Positions 52,801 through 62,044 are shown, counted from the first letter of the stretch. The stretch is 64,000 nucleotides of DNA from Argopecten irradians (GCF_041381155.1 NC_091141.1:20790828-20854827), one strand, 5' to 3'. Notes: generated by a model from the letters alone, not told the origin. Translations and numbers: made by a program.

Positions 52801-55800
52801 CTGTATAGTTTATACAGATAATACTTACTGGATATCCTTTTCTGTATAGTTTATTACAGATAATACTTACTGGACAATCCTTTCCTGTATAGTTTATACA
52901 GATAATACTTACTGGATATCCTTTTCTGTATAGTTTTATACAATATACTGTTATCCTTTCTGTATAGTTTTATCCGAGATAATTCCTGGATATCCTTTCC
53001 TGTATAGTTTATACAGATAATACTTACTGGATATCCTTTCCTGTATAGTTTATTACAGATAATACTTACTTACTGGATTTCCTTTCCTGTATAGTTTATA
53101 CAGATAATACTTTACTGGATATACTGGATTTCCTTTCCTGTATAGTTTATACAGATAATACTTACTGGATATCCTTTTCTGTATAGTTTATACAGATAAT
53201 ACTTACTGGATATCCTTTCTGTATAGTTTATACAGATAATACTTTTACTGGATATCCTTTCCTGTATAGTTTTTATACAGATAATACTTACTGGATATCC
53301 TTTCCTGTATAGTTTATACAGATAATACTTACTGGATATCCTTTCCTGTATAGTTTATACAGATAATACTTACTGGATTTCCTTTTCTGTATAGTTTATA
53401 CAGATAATACTTACTGGATATCCTTTTCTGTATAGTTTATACAGATAATACTTACTGGATTTCCTTTTCTGTATAGTTTATACAGATAATTACTTACTGG
53501 ATATCCTTTTTTGTATAGTTTATACAGATAATACTTACTGGATTTCCTTTCCTGTATAGTTTATACAGATAATACTTACTGGATTATCCTTTCCTGTATA
53601 GTTTATACAGATAATACTTACTGGATATCCTTTCCTGTATAGTTTATACAGATAATACTTACTGGATTTCCTTTCCTGTATAGTTTATACAGATAATACT
53701 TACTGGATCCTTCCTTTCTGTATAGTTTATACAGATAATACTTACTGGATTTCCTTTTCTGTATAGTTTATACAGATAATACTTACTGGATATCCTTTTC
53801 TGTATAGTTTATACAGATAATACTACTTACTGGATTTCTTTTCTGTCCTGTATAGTTTTATACAGATAATACTTACTGGATATCCTTTTCTGTATAGTTT
53901 ATACAGATAATACTTACTGGATATCCTTTCCTGTATAGTTTTATACAGATTAATACTTACTGGATATCCTTTTCTGTATAGTTTATACAGATAATACTTA
54001 ATACTTACTGTTTATAAGTATATCCTTTCCTGTATAGTTTATACAGATAATACTTACTGGATATCCTTTTCTGTTTATACAGATAATACTTACTGGATAT
54101 CCTTTCCTGTATAGTTTTATACAGATAATACTTACTGGATTTCCTTTCCTGTATAGTTTATACAGATAATACTTACTGGATATCCTTTTCCTGTATTTTT
54201 ATACAGATAATACTTACTGGATATTTTCCTTTCTGTATAGTTTATTACAGATAATACTTACTGGATATCCTTTTCCTGTTTAGTTTATACAGATAATACT
54301 TACTGGATTTCCTTTCCTGTATAGTTTATACAGATAAGATAATACTTACTGGATTTCCTTTCCTGTATAGTTTATACAGATAATACTTACTACTGTTTAT
54401 ACAGATAATACTTACTGGATTTCCTTTTCTGTATAGTTTATACAGATAATACTTACTGGATATCCTTTTCTGTATAGTTTATACAGATAATACTTACTGG
54501 ATATCTTTTCTGTATAGTTTTTATACAGATAATACTTACTGGATATCCTTTTCTGTATAGTTTATACAGATAATACTTACTGGATATCCTTTCTGTATAT
54601 ATTTTTATACAGATAATACTTACTGGATATCCTTTCCTGTATAGTTTATACAGATAATACTTACTGGATTTCCTTTTCTGTATAGTTTATACAGATAATA
54701 TTTACTGGATATCCTTTTTTGTATAGTTTATACAGATAATACTTACTGGATTTCCTTTCCTGTATAGTTTATACAGATAATACTTACTGGATTTCCTTTC
54801 CTGTATAGTTTATACAGATAATACTTACTGGATATCCTTTTCTGTATAGTTTATACAGATAATACTTACTGGATATCCTTTTCTGTATAGTTTATACAGA
54901 TAATACTTACTGGATATCCTTTCCTGTATAGTTTATACAGATAATACTTACTGGATATCCTTTTCTGTATAGTTTATACAGATAATACTTACTGGATTTC
55001 CTTTTCTGTATAGTTTATACAGATAATACTTACTGGATATCCTTTTCTGTATAGTTTATACAGATAATACTTACTGGATATCCTTTCCTGTATAGTTTAT
55101 ACAGATAATACTTACTGGATATCCTTTCCTGTATAGTTTATACAGATAATACTTACTGGATATCCTTTTCCTGTATAGTTTATACAGATAATACTTACTG
55201 GATATCCTTTTCTGTATAGTTTATACAGATAATACTTACTGGATATCCTTTTCTGTATAGTTTATACAGATAATACTTACTGGATATCCTTTTCTGTATA
55301 GTTTATACAGATAATACTTACTGGATATCCTTTTCTGTATAGTTTATACAGATAATACTTACTGGATTTCCTTTCCTGTATAGTTTATACAGATAATACT
55401 TACTGGATATCCTTTCCTGTATAGTTTATACAGTATAATACTTACTGGATATCCTTTTCTGTATAGTTTATACAGATAATACTTACTGGATTTCCCTGTA
55501 TAGTTTATACAGATAATACTTACTGGATATCCTTTCCTGTATAGTTTATACAGATAATACTTACTGGATTTCCTTTCCTGTATAGTTTATACAGATAATA
55601 CTTACTGGATATCCTTTCCTGTATAGTTTATACAGATAATACTTACTGGATATCCTTTTCCTGTATAGTTTATACAGATAATACTTACTGGATATCCTTT
55701 TCTGTATAGTTTATACAGATAATACTTACTGGATTTCCTTTTCTGTATAGTTTATACAGATAATACTTACTGGATATCCTTTCCTGTATAGTTTATACAG

Positions 55801-58800
55801 ATAATACTTACTGGATTTCCTTTTCCTGTATAGTTTATACAAATAATACTTACTGGATATCCTTTTCTGTATAGTTTATACAGATAATACTTACTGGATA
55901 TCCTTTTCTGTATAGTTTATACAGATAATACTTACTGGATATCCTTTCCTGTATAGTTTATACAAATAATACTTACTGGATATCCTTTTCTGTATAGTTT
56001 TATACAGATAATACTTACTGGATATCCTTTCTGTATAGTTTATACAGATAATACTTACTGGATATCCTTTCCTGTATAGTTTATACAGATAATACTTTAC
56101 TGGATATCCTTTTCTGTATAGTTTATACAGATAATACTTACTGGATATCCCTGTATAGTTTATACAGATAATCTTACTGGATATCCTTTCCTGTATAGTT
56201 TATACAGATAATACTTACTGGATATCCTTTTCTGTATAGTTTATACAGATAATACTTACTTATCCTTTTCTGTATAGTTTATACAGATAATACTTACTGG
56301 ATATCCTTTCTGTATAGTTTATACAGATAATACTTACTGGATATCCTTTCCTGTATAGTTTATACAGATAATACTTACTGGATATCCTTTTCCTGTATAG
56401 TTTATACAGATAATACTTACTGGATATCCTTTCTGTATAGTTTATACAGATAATACTTACTGGATATCCTTTCCTGTATAGTTTATACAGATAATACTTA
56501 CTGGATATCCTTTCCTGTATAGTTTATACAGATAATACTTACTGGATATCCTTTTCTGTATAGTTTATACAGATAATACTTACTGGATATCCTTTTCTGT
56601 ATAGTTTATACTACTTACTGTATAGTTTATACAGATAATACTTACTGGATATCCTTTCCTGTATAGTTTATACAGATAATACTTACTGGATATCCTTTCC
56701 TGTATAGTTTATACAGATAATACTTACTGGATATCCTTTCCTGTATAGTTTATACAGATAATACTTACTGGATATCCTTTTCTGTATAGTTTATACAGAT
56801 AATACTTACTGGATATCCTTTCCTGTATAGTTTATACAGATAATACTTACTGGATATCCTTTTCTGTATAGTTTATACAGATAATACTTACTGGATTTCC
56901 TTTCCTGTATAGTTTATACAGATAAGGACACCCTAATTATACAGATAATACTTACTGGATATCCTTTCCTGTATAGTTTATACAGATAATACTTACTGGA
57001 TATCCTTTCCTGTATAGTTTATACAGATAATACTTACTGGATATCCTTTCCTGTATAGTTTATACAGATAATACTTACTGGATATCCTTTCCTGTATAGT
57101 TTATACAGATAATACTTACTGGATATCCTTTCCTGTATGTATAGTTTATACAGATAATACTTACTGGATATCCTTTTCTGTATAGTTTATACAGATAATA
57201 CTTACTGGATATCCTTTCCTGTATAGTTTATACAGATAATACTTACTGGATATCCTTTCCTGTATAGTTTATACAGATAATACTTACTGGATATCCTTTC
57301 CTGTATAGTTTATACAGATAATACTTACTGGATATCCTTTCCTGTATAGTTTATACAGATAATACTTACTGGATATCCTTTCCTGTATAGTTTATACAGA
57401 TAATACTTACTGGATATCCTTTCCTGTATAGTTTATACAGATAATACTTACTGGATATCCTTTCCTGTATAGTTTATACAGATAATACTTACTGGATATC
57501 CTTTCCTGTATAGTTTATACAGATAATACTTACTGGATATCCTTTTCTGTATAGTTTATACAGATAATACTTACTGGATATCCTTTCCTGTATAGTTTAT
57601 ACAGATAATACTTACTGGATATCCTTTCCTGTATAGTTTATACAGATAATACTTACTGGATATCCTTTCCTGTATAGTTTATACAGATAATACTTACTGG
57701 ATTTCCTTTCCTGTATAGTTTATACAGATAATACTTACTGGATATCCTTTCCTGTATAGTTTATACAGATAATACTTACTGGATATCCTTTTCTGTATAG
57801 TTTATACAGATAATACTTACTGGATATCCTTTTCTGTATAGTTTATACAGATAATACTTACTGGATATCCTTTCCTGTATAGTTTATACAGATAATACTT
57901 ACTGGATATCCTTTTCTGTATAGTTTATACAGATAATACTTACTGGATATCCTTTCCTGTATAGTTTATACAGATAATACTTACTGGATATCCTTTCCTG
58001 TATAGTTTATACAGATAATACTTACTGGATATCCTTTCCTGTATAGTTTATACAGATAATACTTACTGGATATCCTTTCCTGTATAGTTTATACAGATAA
58101 TACTTACTGGATATCCTTTTCTGTATAGTTTATACAGATAATACTTACTGGATATCCTTTCCTGTATAGTTTATACAGATAATACTTACTGGATATCCTT
58201 TCCTGTATAGTTTATACAGATAATACTTACTGGATATCCTTTCCTGTATAGTTTATACAGATAATACTTACTGGATATCCTTTTCTGTACTGCTCTGTAT
58301 CCTTATCACTCCATTTCCTGAAGAACGATGCACCAAACATGTGTCTATTTCCCTGAAATAAACAGAGATGTTATAAATTTACTGCTACATGATTATCAAC
58401 TTATACATAGGTACAATGTTGTTAGAATTAAAGTAAAGAACGATTATTGGCTATCAACACCAGCAGCAAGAATATAGAATTAACTGGGAGATAAGATTTG
58501 TTACACAGAGAAGGGGAGGGGGGGTGGAACCAAATATATCACATAAATATTACATTGCAGTGTAACAGGAGAGGAGAAAATATAGCGGCCAGACCAGGAT
58601 TCGAACTCAGGACCCCCCAAACACTAGCTGAGTGCTCTACCGACTGAGCTACCTGGTCACCGATGATCGACCCAGTCCAATCCCGCTACACTCCTCCTTC
58701 CTTTCTGGAAGTCTTCGCCCTCAAAGACATACAAGACCCTTCCAAACACCACCACCGTGGATTATTTAGTTGGGCGCCAATTTTGTAACAGGGGAGGAGA

Positions 58801-59744
58801 AAATGTAGCGGTTAGACCAGGATGTGAACAGGAGTAGTTAAACATTTTTATCATTTAAAAAAAATAATTATAACACTTTGAAAATTAAAAGCTATGGAAT
58901 GCAGTCAAAATATCCATCAAGCAAAGCAATCTCTCCCTGGGAGAGATTGCAAGCAAAGCAATCTCTCCCTGGGAGAGATTGCAAGCAAAGATGAGCACAA
59001 GGAACCATGACATCACATCACGTAAATAAATGGAATGAAATCATAGGATTCACATATGCGGCACTCCAGGCCTTGCATGGACACGGAGAAATCCAAATCT
59101 TTGAGTTTATGTTAGACAATTATTATATCATACACTTTTATAGTTTTAAGTACATCTTTTTATTTCTAAAATATGTCTTTTACATAAATAGAAAATAAGT
59201 AAAATAAGTAGGCCCAGCGCTAAATTGCTCTTCCCATGCTGTGCATGATTCATATTAATTATATCTCATAAATAGATTACGTCTTTTAAGTATTTTCATT
59301 TCAAAATATTTTATTAACGAATACAAGATATACATACTTTTAAGTATTTCACCATGTAATGGTAATTATGCTTCAACAATACAATTTATGTTACATTGTT
59401 TGTACAGTGTATATTGTACGTTCAAACAATTTTGCAGTTTTGAAAAGCATAATATGATATACATTATTTTAGAATTATTGTTATTTCAGACGTCTATAAA
59501 ATATTAAAACTCGCCTGTATGCTGTCTATCGCTTGCAGTAGTTATGGCTATAAGACAAACAACTTTCGGTTTGACGGATCGATAAACGATGAGATATCGA
59601 TGTACAATGTGTATTTACCCCACGTTTTCTGTGAGTTGGCGAATCTTCATCACTCATGTTGTTGCCCATTTTTGTCTGTTTGTCACGGTATGAGACTGCT
59701 TCTTCAGTCGAGGAAGTCTTATTTCTTTTGCTAGACTTTGACAT
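28245..59744 (-). CDS. OGFR: Opioid growth factor receptor homologue, seven-exon gene model
   Basis: Joining seven exons (59744-59619, 58352-58272, 47873-47801, 46695-46617, 45952-45886, 43026-42878, 28809-28245) gives 1140 nt, 379 residues plus stop, all with GT/AG junctions and matching phases. The conserved OGFr_N region covers about residues 47-245. Key family motifs are HHGYIQWLFP at 114-123, KSYEMMLHFYGMEL in exon 6, and LRITRILKSLGEFG at 198-211. The vertebrate protein is a nuclear-envelope-associated receptor for met-enkephalin that restrains cell proliferation; whether a mollusc protein binds opioid peptide is unknown. The C-terminal third is low-complexity, acidic and Ser/Asn-rich, without the 20-residue repeats of the human protein. 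Introns 2, 5 and 6 are dominated by tandem arrays. Confidence 0.92.
28810..32224 (-). other. 3' part of OGFR intron 6
   Basis: AT-rich intron. A diverged direct repeat of about 130 bp occurs two or three times between about 29216 and 29600 (shared TTCAGAAAGAAATGT and GGTGTCTA). One MITE lies at 31067-31249. No exon is recognised on either strand. Confidence 0.5.
31067..31249. mobile_element. MITE, 183 bp
   Basis: TACCGTATTCAACCCAATAA with GCGCCC at the left is mirrored by GGGCGC and TTATTGGGTCGAATACGGTA at the right. It has an A/T-rich interior and no ORF. Confidence 0.8.
32225..35470. mobile_element. Non-autonomous element containing a ~158-bp tandem core
   Basis: It begins with ACAAGAGGCCCAGATGGC and TTGTATCGCTCACC, a start I associate with abundant mollusc repeats. 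It has a diverged core copy near 32310, about 550 bp of unique sequence, then about 15 tandem copies (32985-35395). It ends in a GACGAACGG / GGACGGATGG tail with GTCGCACCATGACAAAA. The layout is like the element at 2346-3110. No coding capacity beyond repeat artefacts. Confidence 0.6.
32985..35395. repeat. Tandem core, ~158-bp unit, ~15 copies
   Basis: Each unit has TTACCTCTATTTCCCCTATT, GCCCCTCCTGCCCC, TCAGAGCCAAA, CTCTGTTCCCCTTCC, GCCAAATTTGGTTACATTCC and ATGCAGAACTCTATGAC. It is more G/C-rich than its surroundings. A 16-base G run begins at 33372 inside one copy. The unit length is close to the ~160-bp bivalve satellites of the BIV160 type; homology was not tested. Confidence 0.9.
35471..38785 (-). 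other. Middle part of OGFR intron 6
   Basis: No exon seen. Contents are a 12-bp-stem hairpin at 35843-35894 (CTGTTACAGTGA and its complement), another element start near 36617 (AAAGACCCAGTGGGCCTG) without a visible core, and a ~38-bp tandem triplet at 38336-38469 (TTAGTTGATAAATGATG). Confidence 0.45.
38850..42866 (-). repeat. Minisatellite, 21-bp unit, ~190 copies, at the OGFR exon 6 donor
   Basis: On the OGFR sense strand the unit reads TCACATCCTCAG|GTAATCATG, so each copy joins an acceptor-like CAG to a donor-like GTAATC. The true exon 6 donor, AACAG|GTAATC at 42877, lies about 11 bp beyond the array edge. Three stretches of single-copy flank (GAACCAGTTATCCGGTTGCC) are embedded at about 41656, 41952 and 42236, giving a higher-order period of about 285-295 bp. 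The 7-codon period makes long spurious VIMSHPQ-repeat ORFs. Confidence 0.95.
42878..43026 (-). CDS. OGFR: OGFR exon 6
   Basis: The acceptor TTATTTAG precedes AAA ATC ATG GCA, and the exon ends CTTAACAG|GTAATC in phase 2. It encodes 49 residues, including RVLKSYEMMLHFYGMELTSK and GEDWKSRFRHLN, matching the helical OGFr_N segment just before the LRITRILKSLGE motif. Confidence 0.92.
43095..45285 (-). repeat. Minisatellite, 41-bp unit, ~53 copies, in OGFR intron 5
   Basis: Plus-strand units read CTATCCTGATGGATACTTAG and TATGGGTGGCCATGTGTAC followed by TG or CA. TG (TACTG) and CA (TACCA) variants intermix. On the sense strand each unit has CATACTAAG followed about 10 bp later by CATCAG, resembling a branch point and acceptor, and the array ends about 70-85 bp before the exon 6 acceptor. 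Confidence 0.95.
45290..45885 (-). other. 5' part of OGFR intron 5
   Basis: Single-copy AT-rich DNA between the exon 5 donor and the array. Nothing else is recognised. Confidence 0.4.
45886..45952 (-). CDS. OGFR: OGFR exon 5
   Basis: The acceptor CCTGTGTAG precedes G TTA TTT CCC, completing the Trp codon. The exon encodes LFPIRESGMNFYSQELQLHE plus IK, the segment following HHGYIQW in OGFr_N. It ends ATCAAG|GTAGGT in phase 0. Confidence 0.92.
46190..46225 (-). repeat. tRNA-like box B relic, possible SINE fragment
   Basis: The minus strand reads GTCCCGAGTTTGATTCCTGG, related to the motif at 16395-16455. It is too short and degenerate to be a tRNA gene. Confidence 0.3.
46617..46695 (-). CDS. 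OGFR: OGFR exon 4
   Basis: The acceptor ATTTATAG precedes GA GAT TAC, completing Gly from exon 3. The exon encodes DYIKNIHEDWWGNFRLLETH and HGYIQ, with the Trp codon split as TG|G. The HHGYIQWLFP signature is characteristic of OGFR. The donor is GTAATT. Confidence 0.93.
46881..47027. mobile_element. Near-perfect hairpin MITE, ~147 bp, in OGFR intron 3
   Basis: ATTGATGTCACTATTTTT with TAATTTTATCGGG on the left is mirrored by CCCGATAAAATTA with AAAAATAGTGACATCAAT on the right. The arms meet at GAATCCGC-TA-TGCGGATTC, so the element is almost wholly palindromic. Confidence 0.85.
47121..47250. mobile_element. MITE fragment, same family as 12897-13138
   Basis: Shares AATACACAAC, TCAATGTCT, GTGACATCACGCTAACG, GCACCATTCTCGG and ATTGGCCAATCA with the copy in the Asp-rich gene intron. 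The right inverted end is not evident, so it is probably truncated. Confidence 0.6.
47251..47800 (-). other. 5' part of OGFR intron 3
   Basis: AT-rich intronic DNA between the MITE fragment and exon 3. No additional exon is recognised. Confidence 0.4.
47801..47873 (-). CDS. OGFR: OGFR exon 3
   Basis: The acceptor CTTGTTACAG precedes GGG AAA AAA GAC. The exon encodes GKKDHPELTENLMFYTGKIK plus SHPD and ends GACG|GTAAGG in phase 1. NLMFYTGKIKSHPDG aligns with the NLSFYRNEIRFLPNG stretch that I recall from the vertebrate family. Confidence 0.9.
48256..58271 (-). repeat. Minisatellite, 41-bp unit, ~240 copies, 10 kb, starting at the OGFR exon 2 donor
   Basis: On the OGFR sense strand the unit is GTAAGTATTATCTGTATAAA then CTATACAGAAAAGGATATCCA, with A/G and C/T variants. 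The exon 2 end and donor at 58271-58272, AAAAGGATATCCA|GTAAGTATTATC, is itself the first unit, so the last ~17 exon bases and first ~24 intron bases have been amplified. Each unit has two palindromes: GGATATCC, and CTGTATA-AAC-TATACAG. Copies at 48256-48345 are decayed and indel-bearing copies cluster at about 52200-54700. It fills nearly all of intron 2. Confidence 0.97.
58272..58352 (-). CDS. OGFR: OGFR exon 2
   Basis: The acceptor TTTATTTCAG precedes GGA AAT AGA. The exon encodes 27 residues including MFGASFFRKWSDKDTEQYRK and GYP, corresponding to the family's N-terminal R-x-Y-P region. It ends GGATATCCA|GTAAGT in phase 0; this junction is repeated throughout intron 2. Confidence 0.88.
58561..58830 (-). 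mobile_element. tRNA-derived SINE-like element
   Basis: On the minus strand 58660-58587 reads GTGACCAGGTAGCTCAGTCG, then GTAGAGC (box A) and GAGTTCGAATCC (box B), a tRNA-like head. The anticodon and T stems are mispaired, so it is not a functional tRNA. A second partial copy of its end (GAGGAGAAAATGTAGCGG) lies at about 58794-58820, and TGTAACAG occurs at both 58561 and 58785. Confidence 0.6.
58926..58982. repeat. Two tandem copies of a 25-bp palindrome
   Basis: GCAATCTCTCCC-T-GGGAGAGATTGC occurs at 58926-58950 and again at 58958-58982, separated by AAGCAAA. The copies are identical, with 12-bp arms and a one-base centre. Confidence 0.9.
59619..59744 (-). CDS. OGFR: OGFR exon 1 (start codon)
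   Basis: The first in-frame ATG at 59744-59742 gives MSKSSKRNKTSSTEEAVSYR, 42 residues in all, ending HRKRG before GTAAAT in phase 0, which matches exon 2. The basic clusters SKRNK and HRKRG could act as nuclear localisation signals (inference). This exon is less conserved than the rest and is placed by phase, donor and composition. Confidence 0.7.
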
Positions 59745-60089
59745 TGCACCATCAATCGACAAAACGAAACCGGAAGTGAACCATTTTACCTTGGATAAAA
59801 TTTTCGTACTTCGTTAGCATTAGGTATCGAGTCATTTGCAATTCAATAAGTAAATGAATAGCCAATTTCTTCCACTGGTAGGTCAGTTAATCTTTTTTAA
59901 CACATATTAATGATTAACAACGTCATGGCAACCGAATAATGTAACTGTTAATATTGTAGTTTCGTATTTCGTGATAGCTTTTAAATATGGCGGCCTCCAT
60001 GTTTTAGAGGTTATAGATTACGCCGGTAGGACCATAGGACTACACAGGGTCACGGGTTAATTTGGTTTGATGACAAGTTGTCATACACG
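59745..60089. promoter_or_regulatory. Putative bidirectional promoter, OGFR / ABCB8-like
   Basis: About 345 bp separate the OGFR start from the candidate start of the plus-strand gene. No TATA box is evident. AAATATGGCGGCC at 59983-59995 resembles a YY1 site, which is common in TATA-less promoters. The assignment depends on both first exons being correct. Confidence 0.35.
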
Positions 60090-60187
60090 ATGTATTCGAG
60101 TAGTATACAGTTTTTACATCGTACTCTGATCAGCGGATATACGACATGTCACTTAGTTCCGAGGTCTGTATTGCAGTGTACAAAAAG
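60090..60187 (+). CDS. Candidate first exon of the ABCB8-like gene
   Basis: ATG at 60090 opens MYSSSIQFLHRTLISGYTTC, rich in Ser, Arg and hydrophobics with no acidic residue, as expected of a mitochondrial targeting peptide. The next exon needs a phase-1 donor. Phase-1 GTs exist (for example near 60176 and 60187) but are weak, and a MITE begins at 60189, so the exon end is uncertain. Confidence 0.3.
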
Positions 60188-60188
60188 T

Positions 60189-60679
60189 TACAGTCGTGTG
60201 CCAAAAGTCTTCGTATTTTTTATTTTTTCCCTATATATTCTATGTATTTTTACATTTTTTCTTTGATTTTTCCTCATCTCGTCTATTGGGGAAATTTAAT
60301 CAATTTTGGTATACTTGTAGAGAATTATCTACACTTTCAGCTCATAATATTTGTATAATTTTCCGATATTTTGTTTTCAAAATATATAATTTTCTGTGCA
60401 CTACTTAAACCTATGACGTCATTTCCTTCTTTGTTTTTACCAAAATGGCAACGAAAAAGTTTTGTGTGGTCATGAAATACGGTTTTCTCAAAAAGTGCAT
60501 GAAGGAAAATTATGTAAATATTATTAGCTGAAAGTGTAGATAATTTTCTACAAGTATGTCAAATTTGATTAAAATCCGCGCCTAGATGAGATCAGGAAAA
60601 ATCTAAGAAAAAATGTAAAAACACATAGAATATATAGGGAAAAATAAAAATTACGAAGACTTTTGTCACACGACTGTAC
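60189..60679. mobile_element. Foldback MITE, ~490 bp
   Basis: TACAGTCGTGTGCCAAAAGT plus CTTCGT at the left is mirrored by ACGAAGACTTTTGTCACACG plus ACTGTA at the right. The arms stay complementary for over 150 bp (CCCTATATATTCTATGT against ACATAGAATATATAGGG; GAGAATTATCTACACTTTC against GAAAGTGTAGATAATTTTC). TA at both ends suggests a TA target site. Confidence 0.85.
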
Positions 60680-61632
60680 ATAACGGTAGTTGTCAGGTGA
60701 CATGAGTAGCATATGACGATGATATGTCCCCAACTTGTCAATTAAGTATTCATCTCACTCGAAAAGCCAGTCTAAAACCGTTTCGATTATATGGTTTTAC
60801 TGCTTGGACCTATAGTTGTTCGTTTATGAATTAAAGACGGATCAGGTGATTTGGTATTGTTTTCAGACGAGCCTTGGCAAAGCCCGCATAGACTTGTATA
60901 AAAAGCTGCAGGTCCGTCAGGATTTATACTTGAAAGAATGACTTTAACAAACGGTCGAACTGGTTGTTCCAAATGAACAAAAACGGCCTGGTCCAGAGCC
61001 GTTTTCGCCCCAAAGACTCTGCAGGGTCGGATCAAGAATCTGCAACCTGTAGTAACTCAATCAGTAGAGATTTTTTTTTTTATTAACAAGAGTGCAGCTC
61101 TCTGCATGGTCAAAGGCTGCATTGGATTAAGCTCTACTAACCATAGCATAGATTCCAATGCATTCCAGTACCCCTTGGACTTTGAAATCGTATCCTGCGG
61201 AAAAGTCTTGTGCCACCATGTAGGCATATATGCAGCTAAATGTTTTAATTCTTGTAATCAGCACGACAAGATTTGAATTTTTCTGTATTGACAAAACGTA
61301 TCGTCAGGATACACTTTGAAATTACTGTAGTTTTAGATATGAGTGCACATAGAGAAGAATGACACAATAAATGATATATTTAGTGTGTGTTCTCAAGCGC
61401 ATGGCATCGTTAGCAGTGACGTCACGAAACCTGACCCCAAAGATGACAGCACAGATTCCTGCACATTTTTGATAACATGGCATGTTATCCATAATCGTTG
61501 ATCATGAGTTAGTTCTACTAGTCAATGTTTGGTGGGGACCAGAAAAATTAATCTGTTTATATTAATGATATTAATAGAGTTATTAATGACTTTGAAATGA
61601 AGTTCTTTATTGAAATGATGTGATGCTTTCAG
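60680..61632. other. Probable intron of the ABCB8-like gene
   Basis: A minus-strand ORF at 60787-61035 contains FVHLEQPVRPFVKVILSS but matches no family I know and has no supporting splice context. Nothing else is recognised. Confidence 0.35.
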
Positions 61633-62044
61633 GTTCAATCAGGGAATTCAATATGGAAGGCAGCTCATCCACAGCGGAACAAACTGCCAACATTGGGCGG
61701 TTAGATATGTCAAGTTACACACCAAATGTGGGACAAGTCTGTCAAGGACGGCACAGAGAGCCGCCTCTAGTGGACATAGAAGTTACTCCATAAATACTGT
61801 GATTAGGAGACTGTGTGATATAAAAGACAGCCATGTGAACTGTTTAGTAGGATTATCATCACTTACCAGTTATGTGGCATGGACTCTAAATAATACAAAA
61901 GTTTATTGTAAAGTTAAAAACCAGAAGTCTCGATTGATTGGCTCTAGGAACATTGACAAATCATGTGAACAACCTGATTTTGATTGGAGAACATTTTTCC
62001 GGTTATTAAGACCAGACCTGTTGTATCTAATTTCAGCTGTTGTG
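61633..62044 (+). CDS. ABCB8: ABCB8-like mitochondrial ABC transporter, N-terminal exon (partial gene)
   Basis: The acceptor GATGCTTTCAG precedes an exon open for 137 codons and ending GCTGTTGTG|GTGAGT (phase 1 in, phase 0 out). It has no Met, so an upstream exon is required. The N-terminal half is basic and Ser/Arg-rich (SLSRTAQRAASSGHRSYS), like a mitochondrial presequence. A mildly hydrophobic stretch follows (VNCLVGLSSLTSYVAW). The end, FDWRTFFRLLRPDLLYLISA, matches the FNWKLFW...HPHLL segment that begins the transmembrane domain of ABCB8. ABCB8 belongs to the inner-membrane ATP-sensitive K+ channel complex and supports iron export. The rest of the gene lies beyond the window; ABCB10 or another ABCB half-transporter is possible. 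Confidence 0.6.

Larger units (their letters stand above)
58353..59618 (-). other. OGFR intron 1
   Basis: Contains a tRNA-derived SINE-like segment (58561-58830) and a duplicated palindrome (58926-58982). The remaining AT-rich sequence shows nothing else. Confidence 0.5.

Noticed and set aside
48256..58271. CRISPR-like array
   Set aside because: Units are contiguous with no unique spacers, and the context is a eukaryotic intron.
43095..58271. Common origin of the two 41-bp OGFR arrays
   Set aside because: The units share only short motifs such as TACTTA; equal period alone is not evidence of homology.
58587..58660. Functional tRNA gene on the minus strand
   Set aside because: Boxes A and B are present but anticodon and T stems are mispaired, and duplicated flanking ends point to a SINE.
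60787..61035. 82-codon minus-strand ORF
   Set aside because: No recognised domain or splice context; lies in the probable intron of the plus-strand gene. Kept only as a note.
61653..61790. 45-codon ORF starting MEGSSSTAEQ as the start of the ABCB8-like gene
   Set aside because: It is in a different frame from the conserved FDWRTFFRLLRP segment and ends before it; the conserved frame is open from the acceptor at 61633.
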